A DNA stretch of 64,000 nucleotides from positions 5,659,001-5,723,000 of the forward strand of contig LR782234.1 of the NCBI GenBank assembly GCA_902825215.1. Reading direction: 5' to 3'. Of this stretch, positions 52,747 to 61,659 are shown piece after piece. The translations under genes and the position numbers were made by a program. The notes beneath the pieces were generated by a model. The model was not told the DNA's origin and searched no databases. It saw only the letters and a program-made list of their open reading frames with translations. Every line of letters begins with the position of its first letter. Position 1 is the stretch's first letter. The DNA is from Pseudomonas fluorescens (GTDB taxonomy: Bacteria; Pseudomonadota; Gammaproteobacteria; Pseudomonadales; Pseudomonadaceae).

Positions 52747-53712
52747 ATGCGCTTTATCACCGAAATCAAAACCTTCGCCGCCCTCGGCAGCGGTGTCATC
52801 GGCAGTGGCTGGGTCGCCCGCGCCCTCGCCCACGGCCTCGACGTGATCGCCTGGGACCCGGCACCGGGCGCCGAAGCCGCGCTGCGCAAACGCGTGGCCA
52901 ATGCATGGGGTGCGCTGGAGAAAAACGGCCTGGCGCCGGGCGCTTCGCAGGATCGCCTGCGCTTTGTCGCGACCATCGAAGAATGCGTGCGCGACGCCGA
53001 CTTCATCCAGGAAAGCGCCCCCGAGCGGCTGGAGCTGAAACTTGAGCTGCACAGCAAAATCAGCGCAGCGGCCAAGCCCGATGCGTTGATTGGTTCAAGT
53101 ACCTCGGGCCTGCTGCCGAGCGAGTTCTACGAGAGTTCGACGCATCCGGAGCGTTGCGTGGTCGGGCATCCATTCAACCCGGTCTATCTGCTGCCGCTCG
53201 TAGAGGTGGTGGGCGGCAAGAACACCGCGCCCGAGGCTGTTCAGGCGGCGATGCAAGTCTACGAATCCCTCGGCATGCGTCCGTTGCATGTGCGCAAGGA
53301 AGTACCGGGCTTTATCGCCGACCGCTTGCTCGAAGCGCTGTGGCGCGAAGCGTTGCACTTGGTCAACGACGGCGTGGCAACCACCGGCGAGATCGACGAT
53401 GCGATCCGCTTTGGCGCCGGATTGCGTTGGTCGTTCATGGGCACTTTCCTGACTTACACCCTGGCCGGGGGTGATGCTGGCATGCGTCACTTCATGTCGC
53501 AGTTCGGCCCGGCGTTGCAGTTGCCGTGGACGTATCTGCCGGCACCGGAGCTGACTGACAAGCTGATCGATGATGTGGTCGATGGCACCACAGATCAACT
53601 GGGCCGGCACAGTATTGCGGCGCTGGAGCGCTATCGTGATGACTGTTTGCTGGCGGTGCTTGAGGCGGTCAAGACCACCAAGGAAAAGCACGGGATGACG
53701 TTCAGCGAGTAA
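52747..53712 (+). CDS. cdhA: L-carnitine 3-dehydrogenase
   Basis: 321 residues, 3-hydroxyacyl-CoA-dehydrogenase family: Rossmann AALGSGVIGSGWVARALAHG, then SSTSGLLPSEF and VVGHPFNPVYLLPLVEVVGG with the catalytic His. Oxidises L-carnitine with NAD to 3-dehydrocarnitine. ATG at 52747 is the family start; upstream in-frame codons lie in the REP pair. Confidence 0.95.
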   Translation: MRFITEIKTFAALGSGVIGSGWVARALAHGLDVIAWDPAPGAEAALRKRVANAWGALEKNGLAPGASQDRLRFVATIEECVRDADFIQESAPERLELKLELHSKISAAAKPDALIGSSTSGLLPSEFYESSTHPERCVVGHPFNPVYLLPLVEVVGGKNTAPEAVQAAMQVYESLGMRPLHVRKEVPGFIADRLLEALWREALHLVNDGVATTGEIDDAIRFGAGLRWSFMGTFLTYTLAGGDAGMRHFMSQFGPALQLPWTYLPAPELTDKLIDDVVDGTTDQLGRHSIAALERYRDDCLLAVLEAVKTTKEKHGMTFSE

Positions 53713-53722
53713 TGCCCGACCT

Positions 53723-53831
53723 GATCGTTCCCACGCTCTGCGTGGGAATGCAGCCCGGGACGCTCCGCGTCCCAGAAGCGTGACGCAGAGCGTCACAGGA
53801 GGCGTTCCCACGCAGAGCGTGGGAACGATCA
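53723..53831. repeat. long palindromic repeat, type C
   Basis: Bounded by GATCGTTCCCACGC and GTGGGAACGATC, between cdhA and cdhB. Confidence 0.9.
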
Positions 53832-53846
53832 CCGCCAGGAGAAACC

Positions 53847-54323
53847 ATGCCCCACCTCGCCACTTACCAAACCAGAATCATCCCCGACTGGGTCGACTAC
53901 AACGGCCACCTGCGCGATGCCTTCTACCTGCTGATCTTCAGCTACGCCACCGACGCGCTGATGGACCGTCTCGGCATGGACAGCAACAACCGCGAAGCCA
54001 GTGGTCATTCGCTGTTCACCCTCGAACTGCACCTCAATTATCTGCACGAAGTGAAGCTCGACACCGAGGTCGAAGTGCGCACGCAGATCATCGGCCACGA
54101 CAACAAACGCCTGCACCTCTACCACAGCCTGCACAAGGTCGGTGATGCGCAGGAACTGGCCGGCAACGAACAGATGCTGCTGCACGTTGACCTCGCCGGC
54201 CCGCGTTCGGCGCCGTTCAGTGCCGACACCCTGAGTCACCTGCAAAGCATCGTCGCCGAGCAGCAGGACCTGCCCGCTCCCGCTTACATCGGCCGCGTCA
54301 TTGCGCTGCCACCCGCCCGGTAA
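53847..54323 (+). CDS. cdhB: betainyl-CoA thioesterase
   Basis: 158 residues, hot-dog fold; WVDYNGHLRDAFYLLIFSYA has the Asp/Asn-x-x-Gly-His catalytic loop of 4-hydroxybenzoyl-CoA-type thioesterases. Hydrolyses betainyl-CoA to glycine betaine, joining carnitine to the betaine pathway. ATG at 53847 follows CAGGAGA. The next gene starts 26 bp downstream. Confidence 0.92.
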   Translation: MPHLATYQTRIIPDWVDYNGHLRDAFYLLIFSYATDALMDRLGMDSNNREASGHSLFTLELHLNYLHEVKLDTEVEVRTQIIGHDNKRLHLYHSLHKVGDAQELAGNEQMLLHVDLAGPRSAPFSADTLSHLQSIVAEQQDLPAPAYIGRVIALPPAR

Positions 54324-54348
54324 AATTCATCGATCATCTGGAACCGCC

Positions 54349-55512
54349 ATGAACACCGCTGCCGCTGTTGCCGATTTTCGTACTTATCCGTTGATCAGCG
54401 CGCTGAGTGGCGTGCAGGGTCTGGCGGATCGCGTTGTCATCAAATGGGCTGACGGCCGCGTCAGCCCGTTTCATCATGTCTGGCTGCGGGACAACTGTCC
54501 GTGCCAACAGTGCGTTTACAGCGTTACCCGCGAGCAGGTCTTCGAGATTGTCGATGCGTCTGACGAACTGCAACCGAGCGCCGCCTACGTTGACACCGAA
54601 GGCTGCCTGCGCATCGATTGGCAGGACGGCCACCTCAGCCGTTTCGATCCGGGCTGGTTGCGCGCGCATGCCTATGACGATGAATCTCGCGCTGAACGAC
54701 TCGCCGCGAAACCCAAGCCTTTTCTTTGGCGCAGCGATCTGCAGTTGCCGGTATTCGAATATTCAGCGCTGATGAACGACAACACCGCCCTGCTGCAGTG
54801 GTTGCTCGCCGTGCGCGACATTGGCCTGACCCAAGTGCGCGGCGTGCCCACCGAGCCCGGTTCGCTGAAGCTCATCGCCCAGCGGATTTCATTCATTCGC
54901 GAGAGCAATTTCGGCGTGCTGTTCAACGTGCAGTCCAAAGCCGACGCCGACAGCAACGCCTACACCGCTTTCAACTTGCCGCTGCACACCGACCTGCCCA
55001 CCCGCGAGCTGCAACCGGGGCTGCAATTTCTGCATTGCCTGGTGAATGACGCCGAGGGTGGCGAAAGTATTTTCGTCGACGGCTTTGCGATCGCCGATGC
55101 CTTGCGCCAGGAGGATCCGCCGCTGTTCCAGGCGCTATGCGACATCCCCGTAGAGTTTCGCAACAAGGACCGTCACAGCGACTACCGCTGCCTGGCCCCG
55201 ATCATTGCCCTGGATACATTGGGACGGGTCGCGGAGATTCGCATGGCGAACTTCTTGCGCGGGGCATTTGAGACTTCAGTTGAGCAGATGCCGTTGCTGT
55301 ATCGCGCCTATCGGCGGTTTATCGCGATGACCCGCGAGCCGCGGTTTCGGCTGATGCAACGGCTCAATCCAGGTGAGCTGTGGTGCTTCGATAACCGACG
55401 CACGTTGCATGCGCGCAATGCCTTTGATCCTGCGACCGGAGCGCGGCATTTTCAGGGTTGCTATGTCGACCGGGATGAATTGTTGTCGCGGATTCTGGTG
55501 TTGCAACGCTAG
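54349..55512 (+). CDS. gamma-butyrobetaine dioxygenase
   Basis: 387 residues. N-terminal zinc domain (DUF971-like; C50, C52, C55 in RDNCPCQQC and H95) and a TauD-type Fe/2-oxoglutarate domain with H213-x-D215 (LPLHTDLPTRE) and a distal His/Arg region (RRTLHARNAFDPATG). This is the BBOX1/bacterial butyrobetaine hydroxylase layout; it makes L-carnitine from gamma-butyrobetaine, 2-oxoglutarate and O2. Follows cdhB by 26 bp, so is in the carnitine operon. Trimethyllysine dioxygenase is the alternative, but the operon favours butyrobetaine. Confidence 0.9.
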   Translation: MNTAAAVADFRTYPLISALSGVQGLADRVVIKWADGRVSPFHHVWLRDNCPCQQCVYSVTREQVFEIVDASDELQPSAAYVDTEGCLRIDWQDGHLSRFDPGWLRAHAYDDESRAERLAAKPKPFLWRSDLQLPVFEYSALMNDNTALLQWLLAVRDIGLTQVRGVPTEPGSLKLIAQRISFIRESNFGVLFNVQSKADADSNAYTAFNLPLHTDLPTRELQPGLQFLHCLVNDAEGGESIFVDGFAIADALRQEDPPLFQALCDIPVEFRNKDRHSDYRCLAPIIALDTLGRVAEIRMANFLRGAFETSVEQMPLLYRAYRRFIAMTREPRFRLMQRLNPGELWCFDNRRTLHARNAFDPATGARHFQGCYVDRDELLSRILVLQR

Positions 55513-55515
55513 ACC

Positions 55516-55541
55516 TGTGGGAGCTGGCTTGCCAGCGATGG
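55516..55541. repeat. single REP, type B
   Basis: One TGTGGGAGCTGGCTTGCCAG copy three bases after the stop of the dioxygenase gene. Confidence 0.85.
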
Positions 55542-55578
55542 CGTCAGCACAGACAACCGGGGCATTTCTGATTCACAG

Positions 55579-55612
55579 GCAAAAAAAACCCCGATCAAGC
55601 CGTGACAGGATC
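55579..55612 (-). terminator. minus-strand Rho-independent terminator
   Basis: Stem CCGATC/GATCGG plus T-G and C-G pairs and a run of eight T on the minus strand. Confidence 0.75.
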
Positions 55613-55723
55613 GGAGCTGAGGAGGGTACTGTCGAGGAGCTGCCAGGCGAGGGTGACCAAACCTTCGTGAAGCGAGCTGAGGCCAGTGTGCCTAGTCGAC
55701 ATTTTCGCCGGTTAGCCGAAAAC
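55579..55723 (-). ncRNA. candidate small RNA opposite the carnitine-gbdR gap
   Basis: On the minus strand a -35 TTGTCG (55752-55757 on the plus axis) and -10 TATGAA (55730-55735) are 16 bp apart, predicting a start near 55723. The transcript would begin with a TTTTCG/CGAAAA hairpin and end at CCGATC-N12-GATCGG followed by eight T (55579-55612). No strong coding frame; a 35-codon frame ending in the terminator loop is possible. No family was recognised. Confidence 0.45.
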
Positions 55724-55830
55724 GACCTGTTCATAGTCGTCCCGGCCACTGCGACAAAACGCCCTTGCCGCCTCCGGTCGGGGCCACCAGAATCGAGCCA
55801 GACCTCCGATGCCACAGAAGGATTTGCGTG

Positions 55831-56094
55831 ATGATGTACGCCGATTTGATTGATCAGGAAGACCTGTTGGGCCAGCTCAAGGCGTTGGGCATCCAGGTGC
55901 CGAGCGGCACCACCGCCGAACAGGCCTGCGAGTGCGCGGTGCGCGGGCTGGACAACGTGCGCGCGTTTGAACTGCGCAAGATGGTCAAGGACATGTACAC
56001 CAGCGGCGCGAGCATTCAGCCGGCGGTGCGTCAGGCAATCGACAAGCAGTTGCTGCCAGCCCTCTCGGATTACCAGCAGTCCCACAGCGCCTGA
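55831..56094 (+). CDS. conserved small protein of unknown function upstream of gbdR
   Basis: 87 residues, MMYADLIDQEDLLGQLKALG..., helical and highly charged, no signal peptide or known motif. ATG at 55831 is eight bases after AGAAGGAT; GTG at 55828 is possible. Convergent with gbdR; both ends of the gbdR gap are filled by repeats. I do not recognise a family. Genes of this kind between gbdR and the carnitine operon are likely conserved hypotheticals. Confidence 0.7.
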   Translation: MMYADLIDQEDLLGQLKALGIQVPSGTTAEQACECAVRGLDNVRAFELRKMVKDMYTSGASIQPAVRQAIDKQLLPALSDYQQSHSA

Positions 56095-56102
56095 CTTGCC
56101 GC

Positions 56103-56193
56103 CATCGCTGGCAAGCCAGCTCCCACAATGATCCGGGCCGACACAAAATTTGTGTGATGCATTGACCCTGTGGGAGCTGGCTTGCCAGCGATG
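56103..56193. repeat. REP pair, type B
   Basis: Inverted pair after the 87-aa gene. Confidence 0.9.
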
Positions 56194-56219
56194 AAGCTGA
56201 CGCGCTCTACAGCCTTGCC

Positions 56220-56331
56220 TGATCGTTCCCACGCTCTGCGTGGGAATGCCTCAACGGACGCTCCGCGTTCGGCCTTCAGGGGCGCAGAGCGTCCCGGGCT
56301 GCATTCCTTTGCTGCGCGTGGGAACGATCAC
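56220..56331. repeat. long palindromic repeat, type C
   Basis: Bounded by GATCGTTCCCACGC and GTGGGAACGATC, ending two bases before the gbdR stop. Confidence 0.9.
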
Positions 56332-56332
56332 A

Positions 56333-57436
56333 TCAAAGCCTTACGCTGGCAAACGTCGATTCATTACGCGCCTGACTCAACGCCGACATCGGTCCCGACA
56401 GCGGTGACATCACAATCGCCTGCGGCAGCGGCAGCATCGCCACTTGCTGGGTGGTGTTGGAGCCTACGCGTTCGTCACGCGGCGGAATGCCGAAGTATTC
56501 GCGGTAGCACTTGGAGAAGTGCGGGGTCGAGACGAAACCACATACCGACGCCACTTCGATGATCGACATCGGCGTCTGCTTGAGCAGTTGCCGGGCGCGG
56601 ATCAGCCGCAGCTTCAGGTAATAGCGCGACGGCGAGCAGTGCAGGTATTTCTGGAACAACCGCTCCAGCTGTCGACGCGACACCGCGACATACACCGCCA
56701 GTTCATCCAGATCGATCGGCTCTTCCAAGTTGGCTTCCATCAACGCGACGATCTCCTGCAGCTTCGGCTGGTTGGTGCCGAGCATGTGCTTGAGCGGCAC
56801 GCGCTGGTGATCCTGCTCGTTGCGGATGCGCTCGTAGACGAACATTTCCGAGATCGCCGCCGACAGCTCGCGGCCGTGATCGCGGCTGATCAGGTGCAGC
56901 ATCATGTCCAGCGGCGCAGTGCCCCCTGAGCTGGTGAAACGGTTACGGTCGAGGGTGAACAGACGCGTGCTCATGGCCACCCGCGGAAAGGCTTCCTGCA
57001 TCGCTGCCAGACATTCCCAGTGCACGCTGCAATCGAAACCGTCGAGCAGGCCGGCGCAGGCCAGCGCCCAACTGCCGGTGCACACCGCGCCAAGACGCTT
57101 GGACTGACGCGCCTGGCTTTGCAGCCAGGACACATGTTCACGGGTCACGGTGCGCTGAATGCCGATGCCGCCGCAGACAATTACAGTGTCCAGCGGTGGG
57201 GCTTTGTGCATGGAGGCGTCGGGAGTGATCTGCAGACCGTCACTGGCCCAGACCTGGCCGCCGTCAACGGTGAGGGTGCTCCAGCGATACAGCTCACGAC
57301 CGGACAACTGGTTGGCCATGCGCAGCGGTTCAACTGCGGACGCCAGAGAAATCAGCGTGAAATTGTCCAGCAGCAGAAAGCCGATGGATTGAGGCGCACG
57401 GTTCTGGGGTTGGGCCCCGGAGTTGAACGACGTCAT
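56333..57436 (-). CDS. gbdR: glycine betaine/dimethylglycine-responsive activator GbdR
   Basis: 367 residues. N-terminal GATase1/DJ-1-like ligand domain (~18-205, IGFLLLDNFTLISLASAVEP; GAVCTGSWALACAGLLDG) and C-terminal AraC HTH domain (~235-330, LAVYVAVSRRQLERLFQKYL; SIIEVASVCGFVSTPHFSKC). It activates gbc, dgc, cbc and related genes when glycine betaine or dimethylglycine is present. Single-gene unit, on the minus strand, upstream of sdaB stop. Confidence 0.96.
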   Translation of the reverse strand: MTSFNSGAQPQNRAPQSIGFLLLDNFTLISLASAVEPLRMANQLSGRELYRWSTLTVDGGQVWASDGLQITPDASMHKAPPLDTVIVCGGIGIQRTVTREHVSWLQSQARQSKRLGAVCTGSWALACAGLLDGFDCSVHWECLAAMQEAFPRVAMSTRLFTLDRNRFTSSGGTAPLDMMLHLISRDHGRELSAAISEMFVYERIRNEQDHQRVPLKHMLGTNQPKLQEIVALMEANLEEPIDLDELAVYVAVSRRQLERLFQKYLHCSPSRYYLKLRLIRARQLLKQTPMSIIEVASVCGFVSTPHFSKCYREYFGIPPRDERVGSNTTQQVAMLPLPQAIVMSPLSGPMSALSQARNESTFASVRL

Positions 57437-57868
57437 CGCGGTATCTCCTCACACAAAGCGGGTGATGGCCTCAGGCGGAGGCTCTTGTTATTGCCGGCGT
57501 TCTCACGAGGGAAGCAGGCTTTGTTATGACAGAGCAATTGCCATGCCTAAAATTGGACGGCCATTCAATAACTCCTGAAAACGACCTCGCGACGTGTCTA
57601 TTCGAGACCTGCGAACGCGGCATTTCGAAGTGCCATCAAGCGCCGCGACAGCCCTGCCGCGCAGCCTGTGAGCAGATCGGTAGCACTTGTGGGAACTGGC
57701 CTGCAGGGGATTTTCACAGAGTGTCACCGCAAGCACAGGCGATGGACGGTCGATTAGCGACTCGGCGGTCACGACTGACAACCGCTCTTATCTGATTGCG
57801 ACGCGCCAAAAGGTGGCGCGGTTGAATGGTGGTGTGCGTTTGGTGAGCAGTTTTGACTGGTCTGGCCC
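57437..57868. other. gbdR upstream region
   Basis: 432 bp, no gene recognised. Must hold the gbdR promoter. Short frames present look non-coding. Confidence 0.45.
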
Positions 57869-57960
57869 CATCGCTGGCAAGCCAGCTCCCACAGGGATTT
57901 GTGGTGCTAACCAAATAGCATCAACACTGAAAAACCTGTGGGAGCTGGCTTGCCAGCGAT
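57869..57960. repeat. REP pair, type B
   Basis: Inverted pair just after the sdaB stop. Confidence 0.9.
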
Positions 57961-57975
57961 AAGCGCAACTCGGTT

Positions 57976-59352
57976 TCAGCACTCAACCGCACTGACCGCC
58001 AACCCACCGCGCGAGGTTTCTTTATATTTGTCATGCATATCCGCGCCGGTATCGCGCATGGTGCGGATCACCCGATCCAGCGAAATAAAGTGCTGACCGT
58101 CGCCACGCAACGCCATTTGCGCTGCGTTGATCGCCTTCACCGCGGCAATCGCATTGCGCTCAATGCACGGCACCTGCACCAGGCCGCCGACCGGGTCGCA
58201 GGTCAGGCCGAGGTTGTGCTCCAGGCCAATCTCCGCCGCGTTGCATAATTGCTCAGGCGTGGCGCCGAGAATTTCCGCCAGCCCTGCCGCCGCCATCGCG
58301 CAGGCCGAACCGACTTCGCCCTGGCAACCGACTTCAGCACCAGAGATCGAAGCATTCTTCTTGCACAGAATCCCCACTGCCGCCGCGCCGAGGAAGTAGT
58401 CGACGACGTTGGCGTCCGTCACTGCCTCGCTGAACTTCATAAAGTAGTGCAACACCGCCGGGATAATCCCCGCCGCACCGTTGGTCGGCGCCGTGACCAT
58501 ACGCCCACCGGCGGCATTCTCTTCGTTGACCGCCAATGCGAACAGGTTGACCCATTCCATCGCGCTCAGCGTCGAGCCGATGACATTGGGTTTGTTCAGC
58601 TCCTGCAGACTGCGGTGCAACTTCGCCGCACGCCGGCGCACATTCAAGCCGCCGGGCAGAATGCCTTCGTGCTTCAAACCCTGCTCGACGCAATCCTGCA
58701 TCGCCCGCCACAGCTTCATCAGCCCGGCGCGGATTTCTTCTTCACTGCGCCAGACCTTTTCGTTGGCCATCATCAGTTCGGCGACGCGCAGGTTGTGCTT
58801 CTTGCACAGTTCGAGCAGTTCGACCGCGCTGGAAAAGTCGTAGGGCAACTCGGTACGGTCAAGATCGACGACACCGCTGGACGCCTGGGCTTCATCGACA
58901 ACAAAACCACCGCCGACCGAATAGTAGGTGTCGCGATGCAATTCACCGCGATCACCCTCGGCAACGAGGGTCATGGCATTGGGATGGAACGGCAGGTTTT
59001 CATCGATCAGGCGCATGTCGCGCGCCCAGACAAACGGTACCGCCAGGCGACCATCCAGTAACAGCGTATGAGTTTCGCGCAGTGCCTGAATGCGCGGGCC
59101 GATCTGCGCCGGGTCAATGGCGTCCGGCCATTCGCCCATCAGGCCCATGATCACTGCGTTATCGCTGCCGTGACCAACGCCGGTGGCCGACAGCGAACCG
59201 AACAGTTGCACCTCGATCCGGCGCACTTGCTCCAGCTGGTGCTTTTCGCGCAGCGCCTCGACGAACAATGCCGCGGCGCGCATCGGCCCGACGGTGTGCG
59301 AACTGGAAGGGCCGATGCCGATTTTGAACAGGTCGAAAACGCTGATAGCCAT
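57976..59352 (-). CDS. sdaB: L-serine dehydratase
   Basis: 458 residues. Beta domain (~1-155, FDLFKIGIGPSSSHTVGPMR) and alpha domain with the 4Fe-4S cysteines (GCQGEVGSACAMAAAGLAE and LTCDPVGGLVQVPC). Deaminates L-serine to pyruvate and ammonia, the last step of the betaine-glycine-serine route. ATG at 59352 starts MAISVFDLFKIGIG; longer frame is spurious. Divergent from cbcX; GbdR-dependent in P. aeruginosa. Confidence 0.96.
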   Translation of the reverse strand: MAISVFDLFKIGIGPSSSHTVGPMRAAALFVEALREKHQLEQVRRIEVQLFGSLSATGVGHGSDNAVIMGLMGEWPDAIDPAQIGPRIQALRETHTLLLDGRLAVPFVWARDMRLIDENLPFHPNAMTLVAEGDRGELHRDTYYSVGGGFVVDEAQASSGVVDLDRTELPYDFSSAVELLELCKKHNLRVAELMMANEKVWRSEEEIRAGLMKLWRAMQDCVEQGLKHEGILPGGLNVRRRAAKLHRSLQELNKPNVIGSTLSAMEWVNLFALAVNEENAAGGRMVTAPTNGAAGIIPAVLHYFMKFSEAVTDANVVDYFLGAAAVGILCKKNASISGAEVGCQGEVGSACAMAAAGLAEILGATPEQLCNAAEIGLEHNLGLTCDPVGGLVQVPCIERNAIAAVKAINAAQMALRGDGQHFISLDRVIRTMRDTGADMHDKYKETSRGGLAVSAVEC

Positions 59353-59788
59353 TGCTGCAGAGCTCCTGAGAATACCGGTCCGGGCGGCAAAAGCGCCCGC
59401 TGGCGGAGCTGCTACGCTCAAGCTGCGATCCGCCGAATGCCGGCATCATCAGGCTTTTGTCGGCGCGCACGGCGTCTGACACCGACGCACTCATGTCCAG
59501 CAGCGCCGTTACGTTTTCGCCCCGCAAATGCGCCGTTTTTATGCAGATCAGAAGGCCATCGAGGGCGGAAAAAAGCTGTAAGCGACGTCACCGACACTGG
59601 AAGCGACCATCCCTGTACTGGATACGACCCTCCCTGTAGGCGTCAGATTTTCACTGGTACATGATCGGGATGACTCGATTGCCAGGCGCTGCGGTAGAGC
59701 TGTCTTCAGAACGCCACCCAACCGCAACCCATAAGTGCGGTGGTCCACAGTCGGAACACTGCCAAAAAAAACACCAAGGAGTCCATCC
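59353..59788. other. sdaB/cbcX divergent control region
   Basis: 436 bp with promoters for both genes. The phased repeat at 59581-59637 is listed separately. No other feature recognised. Confidence 0.5.
59581..59637. promoter_or_regulatory. 21-bp phased direct repeats upstream of cbcX
   Basis: Two adjacent 21-bp units at 59596-59616 and 59617-59637 are identical at 18 positions; each has ACTGGA...CGACC...TCCCTGT. A further CGAC half-unit is in phase 21 bp upstream (CGAC at 59583, 59604 and 59625). Two-turn spacing is typical for AraC-family operators, so GbdR is the likely binder. Confidence 0.5.
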
Positions 59789-60736
59789 ATGAAAGGTTCC
59801 CCGTCGTTGTTGTTGGCCGCCCTGCTGAGTCTGCCGCTACTGGCGCAAGCCGCAGAACCGGCACAGTGCAGCCTCGTTAACTTCTCCGATGTCGGCTGGA
59901 CCGACATCACCGCCACCACCGCCACCACCTCCGTTGTCCTCAACGCCCTCGGCTACAAGACCAAGACCACCATGATCTCCGTGCCCGTGACCTACAAGTC
60001 GCTGGCCGACGGCAAGAACATGGACGTGTTCCTCGGTAACTGGATGCCGACCATGGAAAACGACATCAAGCCGTATCGCGATGCCGGCACCGTGGACACC
60101 GTGCGCACCAACCTCAAGGGCGCCAAGTACACCCTCGCCGTGCCGCAAGCCCTGTATGACAAGGGCCTGCATGACTTCGCCGACATTGCCAAATTCAAGA
60201 AAGAGCTCGACGGCAAGATCTACGGCATCGAGCCGGGCAACGACGGCAACCGGTTGATCCAGAGCATGATCGACAAGGACGCCTTCGGCCTGAAGACCGC
60301 TGGTTTCAAAATGGTCGAGTCATCGGAAGCCGGCATGCTCTCGCAGGTCGACCGTGCGCAGAAGCGCGACACCGCGGTGGTGTTCCTCGGCTGGGCGCCG
60401 CACCCGATGAACAAGCGCTTCAAGATTCAATACCTGACCGGCGGCGATGATTTCTTCGGCCCCGACTTCGGTGCCGCCACCGTGGCCACCAACACCCGCA
60501 AGGGTTACGCCGAAGAATGCAGCAACGTCGGTCAGTTGCTGAAGAACCTGGAGTTCACCGTCGACATGGAAAGTGAACTGATGGGCAACATCCTCGACGA
60601 CAAGATGAAGCCTGACGCGGCCGCCAAGGCCTGGCTGAAAAAGAACCCACAGGTGCTCGATACCTGGCTCGCTGGCGTGACCACCATTGACGGAAAACCA
60701 GGCCTGGAGGCCGTGAAAGCCAAGCTCGCGCCTTGA
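59789..60736 (+). CDS. cbcX: choline/betaine-binding protein CbcX
   Basis: 315 residues. Signal peptide MKGSPSLLLAALLSLPLLAQ, then an OpuAC-like binding domain with VFLGNWMPTM and AVVFLGWAPHPMN (aromatic cage). Delivers choline/betaine to the CbcWV transporter. AAGGAG site ten bases before the ATG at 59789. About 35% of its visible motifs are shared with CaiX in the same window. Precedes cbcW by 77 bp. Confidence 0.96.
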   Translation: MKGSPSLLLAALLSLPLLAQAAEPAQCSLVNFSDVGWTDITATTATTSVVLNALGYKTKTTMISVPVTYKSLADGKNMDVFLGNWMPTMENDIKPYRDAGTVDTVRTNLKGAKYTLAVPQALYDKGLHDFADIAKFKKELDGKIYGIEPGNDGNRLIQSMIDKDAFGLKTAGFKMVESSEAGMLSQVDRAQKRDTAVVFLGWAPHPMNKRFKIQYLTGGDDFFGPDFGAATVATNTRKGYAEECSNVGQLLKNLEFTVDMESELMGNILDDKMKPDAAAKAWLKKNPQVLDTWLAGVTTIDGKPGLEAVKAKLAP

Positions 60737-60813
60737 TCCGAGGGGCATCGCTTATGCCGGGCAGGCGTGCCTGCCCGGGCTGTTAATTTCCTTGCATGCG
60801 GACGTTCACTACC

Positions 60814-61659
60814 ATGCTGATTGATCAGAAAATACCTTTAGGCCAGTACATCGCGGGCTTCGTCGAATGGTTGACGCAACACGGCGCCAACACCTTCGAT
60901 GCAATCGCCGTGACCCTGGAAACGATGATCCACGGCGTGACGTTTGCGCTGACCTGGTTCAACCCACTGGTCTTGATTGGCTTGATCGCAATCATCGCCC
61001 ATCTGATTCAACGCAAGTGGGGGCTGACCGCGTTCGTGGTCGCCTCGTTCCTGCTGATTCTCAATCTGGGATACTGGCAGGAAACCATGGAAACCCTCGC
61101 CCAGGTGCTGTTCGCCACCCTGGTCTGCGTGTTGATCGGCGTGCCGCTGGGCATCGTCGCCGCGCACAAACCGATGTTCTACACCATGATGCGGCCGGTG
61201 CTCGATCTGATGCAGACCGTACCGACCTTCGTTTACCTCATTCCTACCCTGACCCTCTTCGGGCTGGGTGTGGTACCGGGCCTGATCTCCACGGTGGTCT
61301 TCGCCATCGCGGCGCCGATCCGCCTGACCTACCTGGGCATCCGCGATGTCCCACAAGAACTGATGGACGCCGGCAAGGCCTTCGGCTGCTCGCGTCGCCA
61401 GCTACTCTCACGGATCGAACTGCCCCACGCCATGCCGAGCATCGCCGCCGGCATCACCCAGTGCATCATGCTGTCGCTGTCGATGGTGGTGATCGCGGCA
61501 CTGGTCGGCGCCGACGGACTCGGCAAACCGGTGGTCAACGCACTGAACACTGCTGATATTGCGCTGGGCTTCGAAGCAGGCCTGGCAATCGTACTGCTGG
61601 CGATCATGCTCGACCGTATCTGCAAACAACCCGACGCCAAAGTAGGGGGTGACGCATGA
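60814..61659 (+). CDS. cbcW: choline/betaine/carnitine ABC transporter permease CbcW
   Basis: 281 residues, six or so membrane helices with the EAA-like loop LMDAGKAFGCSRRQLLSRIELPHAMPSI. ProW-type inner-membrane permease. ATG at 60814 (MLIDQKIPLGQY) preferred; another ATG six codons upstream is possible. Overlaps cbcV start by four bases (ATGA). Confidence 0.96.
   Translation: MLIDQKIPLGQYIAGFVEWLTQHGANTFDAIAVTLETMIHGVTFALTWFNPLVLIGLIAIIAHLIQRKWGLTAFVVASFLLILNLGYWQETMETLAQVLFATLVCVLIGVPLGIVAAHKPMFYTMMRPVLDLMQTVPTFVYLIPTLTLFGLGVVPGLISTVVFAIAAPIRLTYLGIRDVPQELMDAGKAFGCSRRQLLSRIELPHAMPSIAAGITQCIMLSLSMVVIAALVGADGLGKPVVNALNTADIALGFEAGLAIVLLAIMLDRICKQPDAKVGGDA

Noticed and set aside
55573..56232. 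A 219-codon minus-strand protein
   Set aside because: It crosses a REP pair and shows no family; the candidate RNA explains the terminator better.
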